The notes under the pieces: model-generated
Told to the model about the DNA's origin: nothing
Seen by the model: the letters and a program-made list of their open reading frames with translations, nothing else
Database searches by the model: none
Assembly (NCBI GenBank): GCA_910577215.1
Contig: CAJTMQ010000043.1
Span: 1 to 13,990 of the forward strand
From: an uncultured Eubacterium sp.
Lineage (GTDB): Bacteria > Bacillota > Clostridia > Oscillospirales > Acutalibacteraceae
DNA length: 13,990 nucleotides
Direction of reading: 5' to 3'
Shown here: in pieces, positions 1 to 8,084 of the stretch
Numbering within the stretch: the first letter of the stretch is position 1
Layout: the number at the start of each line of letters is the position of its first letter
Position numbers and translations under genes: made by a program

Positions 1-5
1 AGTGT

Positions 6-34
6 ATTATAACATTCTGTGTAAAACAATGCAA
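6..34 (-). promoter_or_regulatory. Leftward promoter leading out of the window
   Basis: On the minus strand a -35 box TTGCAT (bases 34-29) and a perfect -10 box TATAAT (bases 11-6) are separated by 17 bases. Transcription would start at or just beyond the left edge, so this probably drives a neighbouring gene outside the window. It lies downstream of the terminator of the giant surface-protein gene, which fits a separate transcription unit. Confidence 0.55.
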
Positions 35-120
35 TATAGCACCTCCGAAAAATTATAAACTTTCTATAAATATTTTAGTATGAATTTATATTTCTAAGGA
101 GGAAATCAGCAAATTATCAT

Positions 121-165
121 AAATAAAAAGACACAAAAAGACCTGACCTGCTTACGCAAGTCGGG
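121..165 (-). terminator. Rho-independent terminator of the giant surface-protein gene
   Basis: Read on the minus strand, GACTTGC-GTAA-GCAGGTC (bases 162-145) forms a 7-bp stem with one G-U pair and a 4-base loop. After one mismatch the stem continues for two more G-C pairs. It is followed by a U-rich stretch (complement of the A-rich bases 121-139). It lies about 55 bases after the stop codon of the large gene and has no U-run on the plus side, so it acts leftward. Confidence 0.75.
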
Positions 166-219
166 CGTTTATATGATATTTAATAGTTTATGAAAACAAA
201 TTAAATTTCAAAAAACATT

Positions 220-3200
220 TTATTCAGCTTCTGCTTCACTTTCTTTTCTGTTCTTTCTCATGATAAGAACCAAAGCAAATGCAGCAACTAAAGCGAACAT
301 TGAGAAGATTGCGATTCTGAACATATCGTTTGAACCGGTATTAACAGGAGTTTCAGCACCGATAATATTCTTATCAGCAACACCGTCGCCATCTGTATCA
401 ATATTTGCATCAGCAACACCATCACCATCTGTATCAATGTTAAGATCAGCTTTACCATCGCCATCTGTGTCGATATTGAGGTCTGCTTTACCATCACCAT
501 CTGTGTCGATGTTGAGGTCTGCTTTACCGTCACCTGTTGTATCAATATTTACATCAGGTTCGTCGTCACCATCTGTATCAATGTTAACGTTCGGCTTGCC
601 GTCACCTGTTGTATCAATGTTGATGTTTGGCTTGCCGTCACCTGTTGTATCAATGTTTACATCAGGTTTGTCGTCGCCGTCCGCATCAATGTTGATGTCA
701 GGTTTGCCGTCGCCATCTGTGTCGATGTTGATGTCCGGTTCGCCGTCTTTATCTGTATCAATGTTTACATCAGGTTCGCCGTCTTTATCTGTATCAATGT
801 TGATATCTGGCTTGCCGTCGCCGTCTTTATCGATGTTGATGTCCGGCTTTCCGTCATCATCTGTATCGATATTTACATCAGGCTCACCATCTTTGTCTGT
901 ATCAATATTGATATCCGGTTTACCGTCGCCATTTGTGTCAATGTTGAGATACTGCTTATAGGTGTAAGTAACAGTAATATTATCTTCTGTCATTTCACCT
1001 GTTGCATTTTCAGATGATGCAACTACCTTATAACCATAAATGTCTTTAGCGGATGTTGCATAGTTATCAAATACCTTACCGTTGATTTCGTCGCTGTCTG
1101 AAAGCTCATTGCCGGCTTCATCAACATATTTAATAACTACTTTAGCATCTTTAACATCATAGATATAGTTAACAACAATTGTTCCCTCTTCCATAATGCC
1201 TGAGATATCTGTAACAGCACGAGCTGCCATCATTCCTTCAACCTGAACATCCATCCAGTTATAGCCGTAAACATCCTTATGCTCTGTTACAAATTCATCA
1301 AATACTTTACCGCTAAGAGTAATTGAATCTGCAATCTTATTACCCTTTGTGTCAACAAAGTTAACAATTACAGTAGTATCCTTGAGCTCGTAAACATAGT
1401 TTACAACTGTCTGCTCTTCAACCATATTACCGGTTGCATTAGCAGGTGTTGCAGTTAACTTATAGCCGTAGATTTCCTTAACATCAGTTGTGTATGCATC
1501 AAATACCTTACCATCAATTGTTACACTGTCAGCAAGTTTGTTGCCTGCTTTGTCAACATAGTTAACAACTACAGAGGAATCCTTGAGAGCGTATTTATAC
1601 TCAACAACAATCTGATCTTCGGTCATTTTACCGCTGGCATTTTCAGATACAGATACATAGTTGTAGCCATAAACATTGTGGAATGCACCTGCTACAGCTG
1701 CAGTATAATCTTCAAATACTTTGCCGTTAACGGTTACACTGTCTGCAATCTCTTTGCCGTTTTCATCAACAAACTTAACAAGAACAGAAGCATCTTTAAG
1801 CTTATAAACATAGTTTACAACAATCTGATCTTCGGTCATTTCACCTGCTGCATTTGCAGGAGTTGCAGTCAAATTCCAGCCATAGATTGTCTTAGCTTCA
1901 GTTGTGTATTCGTCAAATACCTTGCCGTCAATTGTTACACTGTCAGCAAGTGTATTGCCTGCACTATCAACATAGTTAACAAGTACAGAAGTATCTTTGA
2001 GAGCGTAAACATAGTTTACAACTGTGATTACATCTTCTCTTGTGTAATTTTCCTTTGCAGGAAGAGTCATTGTTCCTTCTGCATTATCAGGAATCTTTGT
2101 TAAATAGTATCCATAGTAATTATCTGAATACTTATCAAGTGTTGAATACTTATCACCTGCATTACCTCTGATTACAACCTGTGCAGCTTCATCATAAGGT
2201 AATTTCTTGCCGTTTTCATCAACAAAGTTAACGTGTACATAAGTATCAATTACTAAGTCGCCGTCTTCGTCGATGTTCTTATCCGGTTCACCGTCATCAT
2301 CTTCATCGATGTTGATATCAGGATCGCCGTCACCATCTTTATCGATGTTGATATCAGGATCGCCGTCACCATCTTTATCAATATTAGTCGGAATCTTGTT
2401 CTCTTCATCAATTACAACAACTACCTTATGGTCTTTGCCGTCATTGAAATCAACAGAATCAGCGTTTGCAAGATCTGTTCTGACTACACCGTCAACGATT
2501 ACATACTTAACAACATAGTTATGCTCATCATCACTCGCATCATTAGTTACAGACCATACAACTGTAGATTCAACATCTTCATCATATGTGCCTGCACCGC
2601 TGATTGTACCGCCTGTACCAACAATCTCTGTTGTAACAACATAATGATTATCGTGATTATCAGGCTTTACAGGAATGTCTGTATCTCCGGGTGTAGTTGT
2701 CTTTTCAACATAAACCTGAATATCCTGATCAGCATTGATGTCTGAAAGCGTAATTGTGTTGCCTTCAAGAACAGTTGCAAGGCCGTTAACAGTTACCTTA
2801 GTAACTCTATAGCCTGCAGGAATTGTCCATGTAACTGTGCTGTTTTCGCCGGGAGCTACCTTACCCTGACCTTCAACAGCTGCACCGGTAACACCGTTTA
2901 CAGTAGCTGTAACTGTGTAAAGTGTTACATCATCAGGAACAGGAGTTGGTTCATTTGTATCTGTATCCAGTTCAGTGAAGTAAACTTCAACTGTGTGGTC
3001 ATCTGTAAGACTTGAAATACCCATAGCAAGTGCAGTCTTATCTACAGTATTGTAGTTGACAACATCATTGTTAGTATCATCCAAAGCAAGTGCTGATGCA
3101 GAAGCCGCAGGATATACGGTAACACCGTCTACAACAACCTTAGCAATACCGCTGCCTGAATCAGGAGTACCTGAAATGTCTACATATGACTGATATTTGT

Positions 3201-6200
3201 ACATTGTTTTTGAAGATGAAACTGAACCGTTACCATACTTCAATACATTAACAGTGTGATATACAGGCTTAATCTCAACAACAACCTGTGTATCTTCGGT
3301 AATATCTTTGAGATTGAGCTTTCCTTCTGTAACATCAGAAGTTTTCTCTTCTCCGTTTACAGTAACCTTCTCTACTTCATAGTAGGTATAGTCACTTGCT
3401 GTAGGATCTGTCTGCTTGTTGATATCCCACTTAACATCCTTATCAGAGCCGCTTGAGATAACACCACCATTTGTGATAGTACCTGGACCGCCTACAATCT
3501 GAGTGTTGAGCTTAATAAACTCATCATCAGGATATACAGGCATCTCCGGGCTGCCCTTTTCTGCAAGGTAAATATCTACTACGTGGTTACCCTTAAGGTT
3601 TCTGAAATAGTAGTTAACCTTGTTAATATTGTTTGAGGTATATTCCTTACCATCAATTACTACTCTGAATACTTCATAAGTAGTTGAAGCGGTTGCATTC
3701 CACTGAATCAATACAGTTTTACCTGCATCTGCTACAGTTGAAGGAGTAACAACAACGCTGTCATCTCCGCCGTAAACATTAACAGTTACAGTGTACTGAT
3801 CCTTAGTAACATTAGCGCCTGATGAAGGAAGCTTAGCAACCTTAACAACAACGCTGTGGTCTGCCTTTACACCTGTGAAATCAGCAGATGCAATATCTTT
3901 ATTAACTTCAACACCATCAATAAGAACAGCTGTTACTGTATAGTTATTCGCAATATTCCATTCAACAGTGCTGTTTGTGCCCTTAAGAACACGTGAAGAA
4001 GGTGTAATTGTGCAAGTGCCGTCATAACAACCTTCAATTGCAGTTGAGATTGTGAAATAAGAATCCTTATCATTCGGATCAACCGGTGGAGTCGGAACAT
4101 CAGGATTATCAGGATCTACAGGAGGATTTACCGGCGGCTTATCCGGGTCCGGCTCAGCATCCTTTTCAAACTCAACATAAACCTTATGATTCTCATGGAT
4201 TGCCTGCTCTAATGTGTAAGCATCTGCATCAATAAGGTCATCGCGCATTTTATCATCTACCATAACTCTTGAAGTATGGTAACCTTCAGCAGCCTGCCAG
4301 CTTACTGTCGGAGTTGTGCCCTCTTTCTGATTGAGAGCTTCGGTAACTGTACCTTCGCCTGCACCTACTGTAACATTTACATCAAAGTATCTGTCATAAT
4401 AGAGCTTAAGCTCAAGGTTACCTGCACCACTGATTTCACCGCTGAGTGTACCAGCAGCTTCAGTGAATTCTGCATTATACCAGTAATCACGTGTTAAACC
4501 GTAATCCCCGGCATTAAGTTCAGCAAAAATGTCTTCAGCAGCAACTGAAACAACATCTTCAGTTGTGCCTGTGTATGATTTTGTAACAGCATTAGCTCTG
4601 GTGTAAATGTAATCGCCGTTAACATCCTTATTACCGCTGTTTACATAGTAAGCAACTGTGTACTTAGTATCGTTTCTTGGAGTCCACTTAGCAATAAGAG
4701 TATGAACTCTTTTCTGAAGATCGGACTGACCGAGATACTGGCTGAGAATAGGATCACCGCTCTGAAGCTCAGTTTCGCCCATTGTTACATTTCCATCTGC
4801 ATCAACAATCTTTTCGTACCAGCCTTCAAAATCGTAGCCTGCACGTGCAGGTGTTGAGAATGCACTGTAAACCTTATCAGTAGTAATATAAGAATGATCG
4901 TTTACAGAGCTGCCGCCATTACTGTCAAAATGAACAAGATACTTGGTTGTATCAAGTGCCCAGATAGCGTAAACTGTGAGATCTTCACCCGGCATTAATG
5001 TATCAGCCGGAACAACAGTTGTATCACCTTTTGTGAGTGACCATCCTTGGAAGATATAACCTGCCTTGGTTGGCTGCTCACGGACTGCTACCTTGCTGAG
5101 AACCTCATTTGTAATATTTGTGTTATACTGAACGGTCTGAGCACTATGCTCTTTAATACCGCCCGCTACTGCCTTACCGCCATTGAAATCGTAATAGAAA
5201 TTGTATGAAGCAATTTTCCACTGAGCATAAACCGTTGTGTCCGGATCTGTAAGGGTCTGGTTTGTTACAGGAACTTTACCTTCCCTATCAAGAGTCCATT
5301 CAATAAATTCATAGCCCAAACGATGAGCATCGTTTCTCTGGCTGTTAATTTTTGCCTGAAGGTCAGAGTTCTGAGGAACCTGATAGGTTTCTGTTGTCTG
5401 TCCCTCAGAATTGATCCATGCATCAGTAGCATTTACATCATATGTAAGATTAACTTTTGTAGATGAATAACCCGGGCGGATAACAATTACAGGATCATCA
5501 TCATCAGGGTTTACCGGAACAACATCACCAACGGTAACATCGTTGCCATCAGGTGTGCCCCAGCCGCTGAATTCTTCATCCGGATTTTCAGGACCAGGAA
5601 TATCATAATCATCAAGGTCAGGTAAAACAACGATTGGCTCATCACTGATGATATAGTATTCATCTATCGGATTTCCGTCAGGGTCCTGAACCTCAACCTT
5701 GATAGGCTTGTAAGCAAGTTCCTTACCTATATTACCGCATTCATCCTTGTACCAAACAACAAGATTGTTACCGGGACCTGCATAATCAGGAATATTAACA
5801 TCAAATGAATATTCGTGAACAGGGGTATCAAGGTATTCCCAGTCATCATCTGTAGGCTCTGAATTAATATCAGTTGTAAGCCAGTAAGCAGCTACACCTG
5901 AACCTCTTCCGTCCTCAAGGAAGGTAATACCGTCATCATCAATACCGGGGCCTCTATCAACAAGAGTAACCTTAGCTATGTTCTTTGTTGTGTTTACAGC
6001 TGATGCTTCCGGCTCTTCCTCATCAAGGAATACTGTTAAATAGGTCTGGAATGTTTCAGATGTTTTTCCGTTGTTATCCTTAACGGAAAGCTCAAAGGTG
6101 TAACGTCCCTGTGTGCAGCTTTTGCTGATTTGGAAATCAGTAAACTTATCAGGGTCATCTACGGTTTCTGTTTTAATAACATTACCAAGGGGATCATAAA

Positions 6201-7839
6201 CATTCAATGTCCATGAAACAAGTTTATCACCTGCTCCAAGAGCAGTTGAACCTATTTTAGATTTATCAAATATATTAGCACCAACAATATCATTATCGCC
6301 TAAATGCTTCAGATGCACCGTCATCAACTGAGAGCCGTCATCGGAACGAGTAATGTAAAAGTTAGCAAGAGGAAGTTCACTTTCAACAGGAGCCTGATTG
6401 AATTTCGTCTCATTAATATAATTGTTATAAATATATTTAGCAATCTGCTGAATATAATCGCTTGGATCTGTTGCAATGTAGCCATTGTCAGTACCAAGAC
6501 CTGTATGAGTTTTGTTGCCCTCCTCATCATAGGTTGGGTCAGTAAGAACTTTACCATCATCAGCATTACTGATGTAGAAGATTTCGTTCTCATTCATACG
6601 GTTGATACCGTCAACATATTTCTGGCTTTCCTTCTCCTCATCAGGGATATTAGGGTCATTGCTATCACCAACAAGGTTGATGAAATACTTCTGGTTAGCA
6701 GTCTGAGCATACTGAACATTCTTAAGCGCATCAAAAGCAGTTGCTTCATAAGTCATTGAAAGGTCGCCGTATTCAAAGTATGTCATTGAAGAACAACCAT
6801 GTGACTTATACTGAACGATTGGACCGAAGCCGTTACCGCCGCCTGCCTGAACAGGGATTGAAAGGTTGTCGAAAAGGATAACCTCATTACCCAAAGCACC
6901 TGTTGAGGTGTTGTACTGTCTCTGTGAAACAGTAACCTTATCTTTCTCAAGAACAACTTTAATTCTAAACTTCATACCTGAGCCCAAGGATACAGATTTA
7001 GTCTGTACAGCAGAACCTGAGAATGTTGCGGTATTTGCTGCTACATTTGTAAACTTGTAAACACCAACTGTGCTTGGCCATGTGTAGTAAAGCATATAAC
7101 TTGTCAGCTTATCATCGTTGATATCTGTATCACCGGATGTAACAGCACCCTTATCAATTGCAGCATTGAGAAGGAAACCGAAGCCCAAAAGTGTATGTGG
7201 GTCAACAACTGCACAGTCAAGGTCAAATTCAACAGTTCTTTTTGAATCGCTTGTTGCAGGATAGAACATATAGTCACTAAGTGCATTTGTTCCGTAACCG
7301 GCAAAAATCATATATGCCTTATCATTTTTTGAATGAGAATATGTATGCTGGTTGAACCAATGAAGCTTGTTACCAGGTGCACCATATTTTCTTTCAACAA
7401 AAACATCCTGAATGAGACAAGGCTTCGGAGAGCCGCCATATGAACCCATGCAAGAATTATCAGCAGCTCTGTATGGCTGTTTAACCATCTGCTCTGCAGA
7501 TAAGCCAAGTTTATTATACTCAGCCTTATTATAGTAATGGTCATATACATACCAACCATCAAGGTTTGTGGTATCAATCTTTACAGCCGTATCTGTAACA
7601 CGGAAGGCTGAAGGATCCATACCTAATGCCTCAAGAGCCGCACTAAGCTCTGCCTTAAAACTGTCAAAATCGCCTGCATAGTCTGCCGGAACACTTACTG
7701 CAATATCAACATCAGGCGTTGGGTTACTACCGATATCAATAGATACACCAAATGCACTGACCGCACTCATCTGAATGAAGCCAACTAACATTGTTACAGA
7801 AAGCACTGCAGCTAAAATCTTTTTAACAATTTTTTTCAT
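220..7839 (-). CDS. Giant wall-anchored surface protein with InlB-type, MucBP-like and Asp-rich repeats
   Basis: This is a 2539-residue secreted protein, probably an adhesin or surface stalk. Residues 1-29 are a signal peptide with a Lys-rich start, a hydrophobic core and an AVSA-type cleavage site. Residues 30-490 match nothing I can name. Residues 490-720 look like one or two Ig-like beta-sandwiches, followed by an acidic linker. Residues 795-1054 hold three InlB B-repeats (endings YAQWK, YAIWA and IAKWT). Residues 1060-1150 are a related domain and about 1152-1811 hold seven divergent InlB-type repeats. Residues 1819-1866 and 2299-2490 are Asp-rich 12-residue repeats flanking six MucBP-like domains (1867-2296). 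Residues 2498-2539 hold PVNTG, a hydrophobic helix and a basic tail, a sorting-signal layout. The start is supported by AAAGGAG eight bases upstream. The gene appears monocistronic. The ligand is unknown; mucin or glycan binding is inferred from MucBP. Confidence 0.9.
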   Translation of the reverse strand: MKKIVKKILAAVLSVTMLVGFIQMSAVSAFGVSIDIGSNPTPDVDIAVSVPADYAGDFDSFKAELSAALEALGMDPSAFRVTDTAVKIDTTNLDGWYVYDHYYNKAEYNKLGLSAEQMVKQPYRAADNSCMGSYGGSPKPCLIQDVFVERKYGAPGNKLHWFNQHTYSHSKNDKAYMIFAGYGTNALSDYMFYPATSDSKRTVEFDLDCAVVDPHTLLGFGFLLNAAIDKGAVTSGDTDINDDKLTSYMLYYTWPSTVGVYKFTNVAANTATFSGSAVQTKSVSLGSGMKFRIKVVLEKDKVTVSQRQYNTSTGALGNEVILFDNLSIPVQAGGGNGFGPIVQYKSHGCSSMTYFEYGDLSMTYEATAFDALKNVQYAQTANQKYFINLVGDSNDPNIPDEEKESQKYVDGINRMNENEIFYISNADDGKVLTDPTYDEEGNKTHTGLGTDNGYIATDPSDYIQQIAKYIYNNYINETKFNQAPVESELPLANFYITRSDDGSQLMTVHLKHLGDNDIVGANIFDKSKIGSTALGAGDKLVSWTLNVYDPLGNVIKTETVDDPDKFTDFQISKSCTQGRYTFELSVKDNNGKTSETFQTYLTVFLDEEEPEASAVNTTKNIAKVTLVDRGPGIDDDGITFLEDGRGSGVAAYWLTTDINSEPTDDDWEYLDTPVHEYSFDVNIPDYAGPGNNLVVWYKDECGNIGKELAYKPIKVEVQDPDGNPIDEYYIISDEPIVVLPDLDDYDIPGPENPDEEFSGWGTPDGNDVTVGDVVPVNPDDDDPVIVIRPGYSSTKVNLTYDVNATDAWINSEGQTTETYQVPQNSDLQAKINSQRNDAHRLGYEFIEWTLDREGKVPVTNQTLTDPDTTVYAQWKIASYNFYYDFNGGKAVAGGIKEHSAQTVQYNTNITNEVLSKVAVREQPTKAGYIFQGWSLTKGDTTVVPADTLMPGEDLTVYAIWALDTTKYLVHFDSNGGSSVNDHSYITTDKVYSAFSTPARAGYDFEGWYEKIVDADGNVTMGETELQSGDPILSQYLGQSDLQKRVHTLIAKWTPRNDTKYTVAYYVNSGNKDVNGDYIYTRANAVTKSYTGTTEDVVSVAAEDIFAELNAGDYGLTRDYWYNAEFTEAAGTLSGEISGAGNLELKLYYDRYFDVNVTVGAGEGTVTEALNQKEGTTPTVSWQAAEGYHTSRVMVDDKMRDDLIDADAYTLEQAIHENHKVYVEFEKDAEPDPDKPPVNPPVDPDNPDVPTPPVDPNDKDSYFTISTAIEGCYDGTCTITPSSRVLKGTNSTVEWNIANNYTVTAVLIDGVEVNKDIASADFTGVKADHSVVVKVAKLPSSGANVTKDQYTVTVNVYGGDDSVVVTPSTVADAGKTVLIQWNATASTTYEVFRVVIDGKEYTSNNINKVNYYFRNLKGNHVVDIYLAEKGSPEMPVYPDDEFIKLNTQIVGGPGTITNGGVISSGSDKDVKWDINKQTDPTASDYTYYEVEKVTVNGEEKTSDVTEGKLNLKDITEDTQVVVEIKPVYHTVNVLKYGNGSVSSSKTMYKYQSYVDISGTPDSGSGIAKVVVDGVTVYPAASASALALDDTNNDVVNYNTVDKTALAMGISSLTDDHTVEVYFTELDTDTNEPTPVPDDVTLYTVTATVNGVTGAAVEGQGKVAPGENSTVTWTIPAGYRVTKVTVNGLATVLEGNTITLSDINADQDIQVYVEKTTTPGDTDIPVKPDNHDNHYVVTTEIVGTGGTISGAGTYDEDVESTVVWSVTNDASDDEHNYVVKYVIVDGVVRTDLANADSVDFNDGKDHKVVVVIDEENKIPTNIDKDGDGDPDINIDKDGDGDPDINIDEDDDGEPDKNIDEDGDLVIDTYVHVNFVDENGKKLPYDEAAQVVIRGNAGDKYSTLDKYSDNYYGYYLTKIPDNAEGTMTLPAKENYTREDVITVVNYVYALKDTSVLVNYVDSAGNTLADSVTIDGKVFDEYTTEAKTIYGWNLTATPANAAGEMTEDQIVVNYVYKLKDASVLVKFVDENGKEIADSVTVNGKVFEDYTAAVAGAFHNVYGYNYVSVSENASGKMTEDQIVVEYKYALKDSSVVVNYVDKAGNKLADSVTIDGKVFDAYTTDVKEIYGYKLTATPANATGNMVEEQTVVNYVYELKDTTVIVNFVDTKGNKIADSITLSGKVFDEFVTEHKDVYGYNWMDVQVEGMMAARAVTDISGIMEEGTIVVNYIYDVKDAKVVIKYVDEAGNELSDSDEINGKVFDNYATSAKDIYGYKVVASSENATGEMTEDNITVTYTYKQYLNIDTNGDGKPDINIDTDKDGEPDVNIDTDDDGKPDINIDKDGDGKPDINIDTDKDGEPDVNIDTDKDGEPDINIDTDGDGKPDINIDADGDDKPDVNIDTTGDGKPNINIDTTGDGKPNVNIDTDGDDEPDVNIDTTGDGKADLNIDTDGDGKADLNIDTDGDGKADLNIDTDGDGVADANIDTDGDGVADKNIIGAETPVNTGSNDMFRIAIFSMFALVAAFALVLIMRKNRKESEAEAE
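223..348 (-). other. C-terminal cell-wall sorting signal with atypical PVNTG motif
   Basis: This codes for residues 2498-2539 of the surface protein: PVNTGS, a hydrophobic helix at about 2509-2527, then RKNRK and an acidic tail. The order of motif, membrane segment and positive charge is that of sortase substrates. The motif keeps the TG of LPXTG but has PV in place of LP, so a non-standard sortase specificity is implied. No sortase gene is in the window. Confidence 0.75.
370..945 (-). repeat. Sixteen tandem 36-bp repeats coding for NIDTDGDGKPDI-type units
   Basis: Residues 2299-2490 are sixteen uninterrupted 12-residue units, giving a 36-bp DNA period over 576 bp. Each unit starts NID and most carry DxDxDGxxD, the spacing of calcium ligands in thrombospondin type-3 and EF-hand-like loops. 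Variants group along the array: GKPD/GEPD first, then two adjacent TTGDGKPN units, then GKAD and finally GVAD next to the wall anchor. This pattern suggests growth by local duplication. The likely role is a Ca2+-stiffened spacer between the wall and the MucBP domains. Confidence 0.9.
952..2241 (-). repeat. Six tandem MucBP-like domains
   Basis: Residues 1867-2296 form six units of about 66-83 residues with the pattern V-x-(Y/F)VDxxGxxLxDS, then GKVFDxYTT, (V/I)YGY, a G-x-MTED stretch and closing VVNYVY. This resembles the MucBP family found in mucus-binding and internalin-type proteins. The second and fourth units (about 1950-2016 and 2088-2153) are the most alike. The fifth carries an insertion near residues 2200-2212. 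The first is longer and more divergent. Confidence 0.8.
2242..2385 (-). repeat. Short block of four Asp-rich 12-residue repeats
   Basis: Residues 1819-1866 hold four units of the NIDKDGDGDPDI type, the same family as the sixteen-unit array near the C-terminus. This block separates the divergent InlB-type repeats from the MucBP domains. The last unit has decayed (NIDEDGDLVIDT), losing part of the DxDxDGxxD pattern. Confidence 0.85.
2407..4386 (-). repeat. About seven divergent InlB-type repeat domains
   Basis: Residues about 1152-1811 contain seven copies of a 75-95-residue domain. The shared pattern is a short beta-strand with TV-G-G, then T-V-x-W, a YxVxxVxVDG strand and a final HxVxVxF strand. 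This resembles the divergent InlB B-repeat family (Flg_new_2). Copies begin near residues 1152, 1262, 1348, 1440, 1527, 1640 and 1731. Pro/Asp-rich linkers occur at 1228-1260 and around 1630 and 1718. They probably build an extended stalk. The family call is from pattern recognition, not a profile search. Confidence 0.65.
4678..5457 (-). repeat. Three InlB B-repeats (Listeria-Bacteroides repeat)
   Basis: Residues 795-1054 contain three B-repeats. Each has an opening strand (for example FYYDFNGGKA, VHFDSNGGSS), a central (A/L)GYxFxGW motif, and a closing Y-A-x-W or I-A-K-W. These are hallmarks of the InlB B-repeat (Flg_new) family of Firmicute surface proteins. A fourth, more distant unit (about 1060-1150) follows. 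Confidence 0.8.
7753..7839 (-). other. Signal peptide of the giant surface protein
   Basis: Residues 1-29 begin MKKIVKK, continue with a hydrophobic stretch (ILAAVLSVTMLVGF) and end AVSA before Phe30. This matches a Sec signal peptide cut by signal peptidase I. No lipobox cysteine is present. Confidence 0.85.
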
Positions 7840-7879
7840 AAATTTTTCTCCTTTCTAAAAAGATTTTTTGAAAAAGTAT

Positions 7880-7908
7880 AAATGTAATATCTATAGCTTA
7901 TTACATTT
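7880..7908. promoter_or_regulatory. Perfect 10-bp palindrome upstream of the surface-protein gene
   Basis: AAATGTAATA (7880-7889) and TATTACATTT (7899-7908) are perfect inverted arms around a 9-base spacer, extendable by one T-A pair. The left arm ends about 25 bases from the Shine-Dalgarno of the giant gene. It could be an operator, or a hairpin in the 5' untranslated RNA. On the minus strand a short T-run follows a few bases later, so weak termination is also possible. Confidence 0.5.
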
Positions 7909-7930
7909 AATTAATATTAACAATGTTCCT

Positions 7931-7980
7931 GCACAAAACAAAAATACGCAGACCATACTTCAGGCAAGTAAGGCTGCGTA
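7931..7980 (-). terminator. Intrinsic terminator or attenuator between the leader ORF and the surface-protein gene
   Basis: On the minus strand ACGCAG and CTGCGT (7979-7974 with 7951-7946), plus an outer A-T pair, close a hairpin. It continues through CC/GG and a 5-bp TACTT/AAGTA stem, interrupted by a bulge and a mismatch, around a 5-base loop. It is followed by TTTTTGTTTTG. This is a good intrinsic terminator shape. It lies about 90 bases before the start codon of the giant gene and about 50 bases after the stop of a short leader ORF. Attenuation is inferred; the element could also simply end a short RNA. Confidence 0.6.
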
Positions 7981-7988
7981 GACGGTGG

Positions 7989-8007
7989 GTGCGGCAAAAG
8001 CCGGCGC
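7989..8007 (-). other. GC-rich hairpin in the leader RNA
   Basis: A 7-bp stem (GTGC plus GGC against GCC plus GCGC, one G-U pair and one bulged G) closes a 4-base loop. It sits between the stop codon of the 17-codon leader ORF and the terminator hairpin. It stands out because the surrounding DNA is very AT-rich. No known riboswitch core was recognised around it. Confidence 0.45.
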
Positions 8008-8030
8008 TCTGTGCGAATCGACCAAAATTA

Positions 8031-8084
8031 CTAAAATAATAGAAAAAGCAGCCAAAAAGAACAAAGATTAATATTAGTATCCAT
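8031..8084 (-). CDS. Candidate 17-residue leader peptide
   Basis: A short reading frame encodes MDTNINLCSFWLLFLLF and stops at TAG. Its start has AGGAG at 8096-8092, seven bases upstream, a spacing as good as that of the full genes here. The peptide ends in a run of Trp, Leu and Phe. Downstream lie a GC-rich hairpin and a terminator-like hairpin, then the start of the giant surface-protein gene about 190 bases away. This order resembles leader peptides that control attenuation. Nothing in the residues points clearly to one amino acid or drug. No promoter placing the start codon well inside a transcript was identified, so chance occurrence is possible. Confidence 0.4.
   Translation of the reverse strand: MDTNINLCSFWLLFLLF

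Noticed and set aside
41..102. Shine-Dalgarno-like GGAGGTG (minus, 47-41) and AAGGAGG (plus, 96-102)
   Set aside because: Neither is followed at a proper distance by an ATG or GTG opening a frame. The minus one has a TTG nearby but lies upstream of the leftward promoter, so it would not be on that transcript.
260..961. Open plus-strand frame of 233 codons rich in Ser, Pro and Val
   Set aside because: It is the antisense shadow of the Asp-rich 36-bp repeats. Its repeats mirror the same period, it has no convincing ribosome binding site, and the minus-strand frame has clear domains.
6304..6759. Plus-strand frame of 151 codons inside the giant gene
   Set aside because: It lies opposite the real coding strand, with no Shine-Dalgarno signal and no recognisable domain. 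The minus-strand frame is continuous through it.
7935..8025. Possible c-di-GMP (GEMM-I) riboswitch, because the minus strand reads CGCACAGAGC and later ACGCAGCC
   Set aside because: The characteristic AAACC segment, the GGACGCAAAGCC core and the expected hairpin partners are missing, so the likeness is only local.
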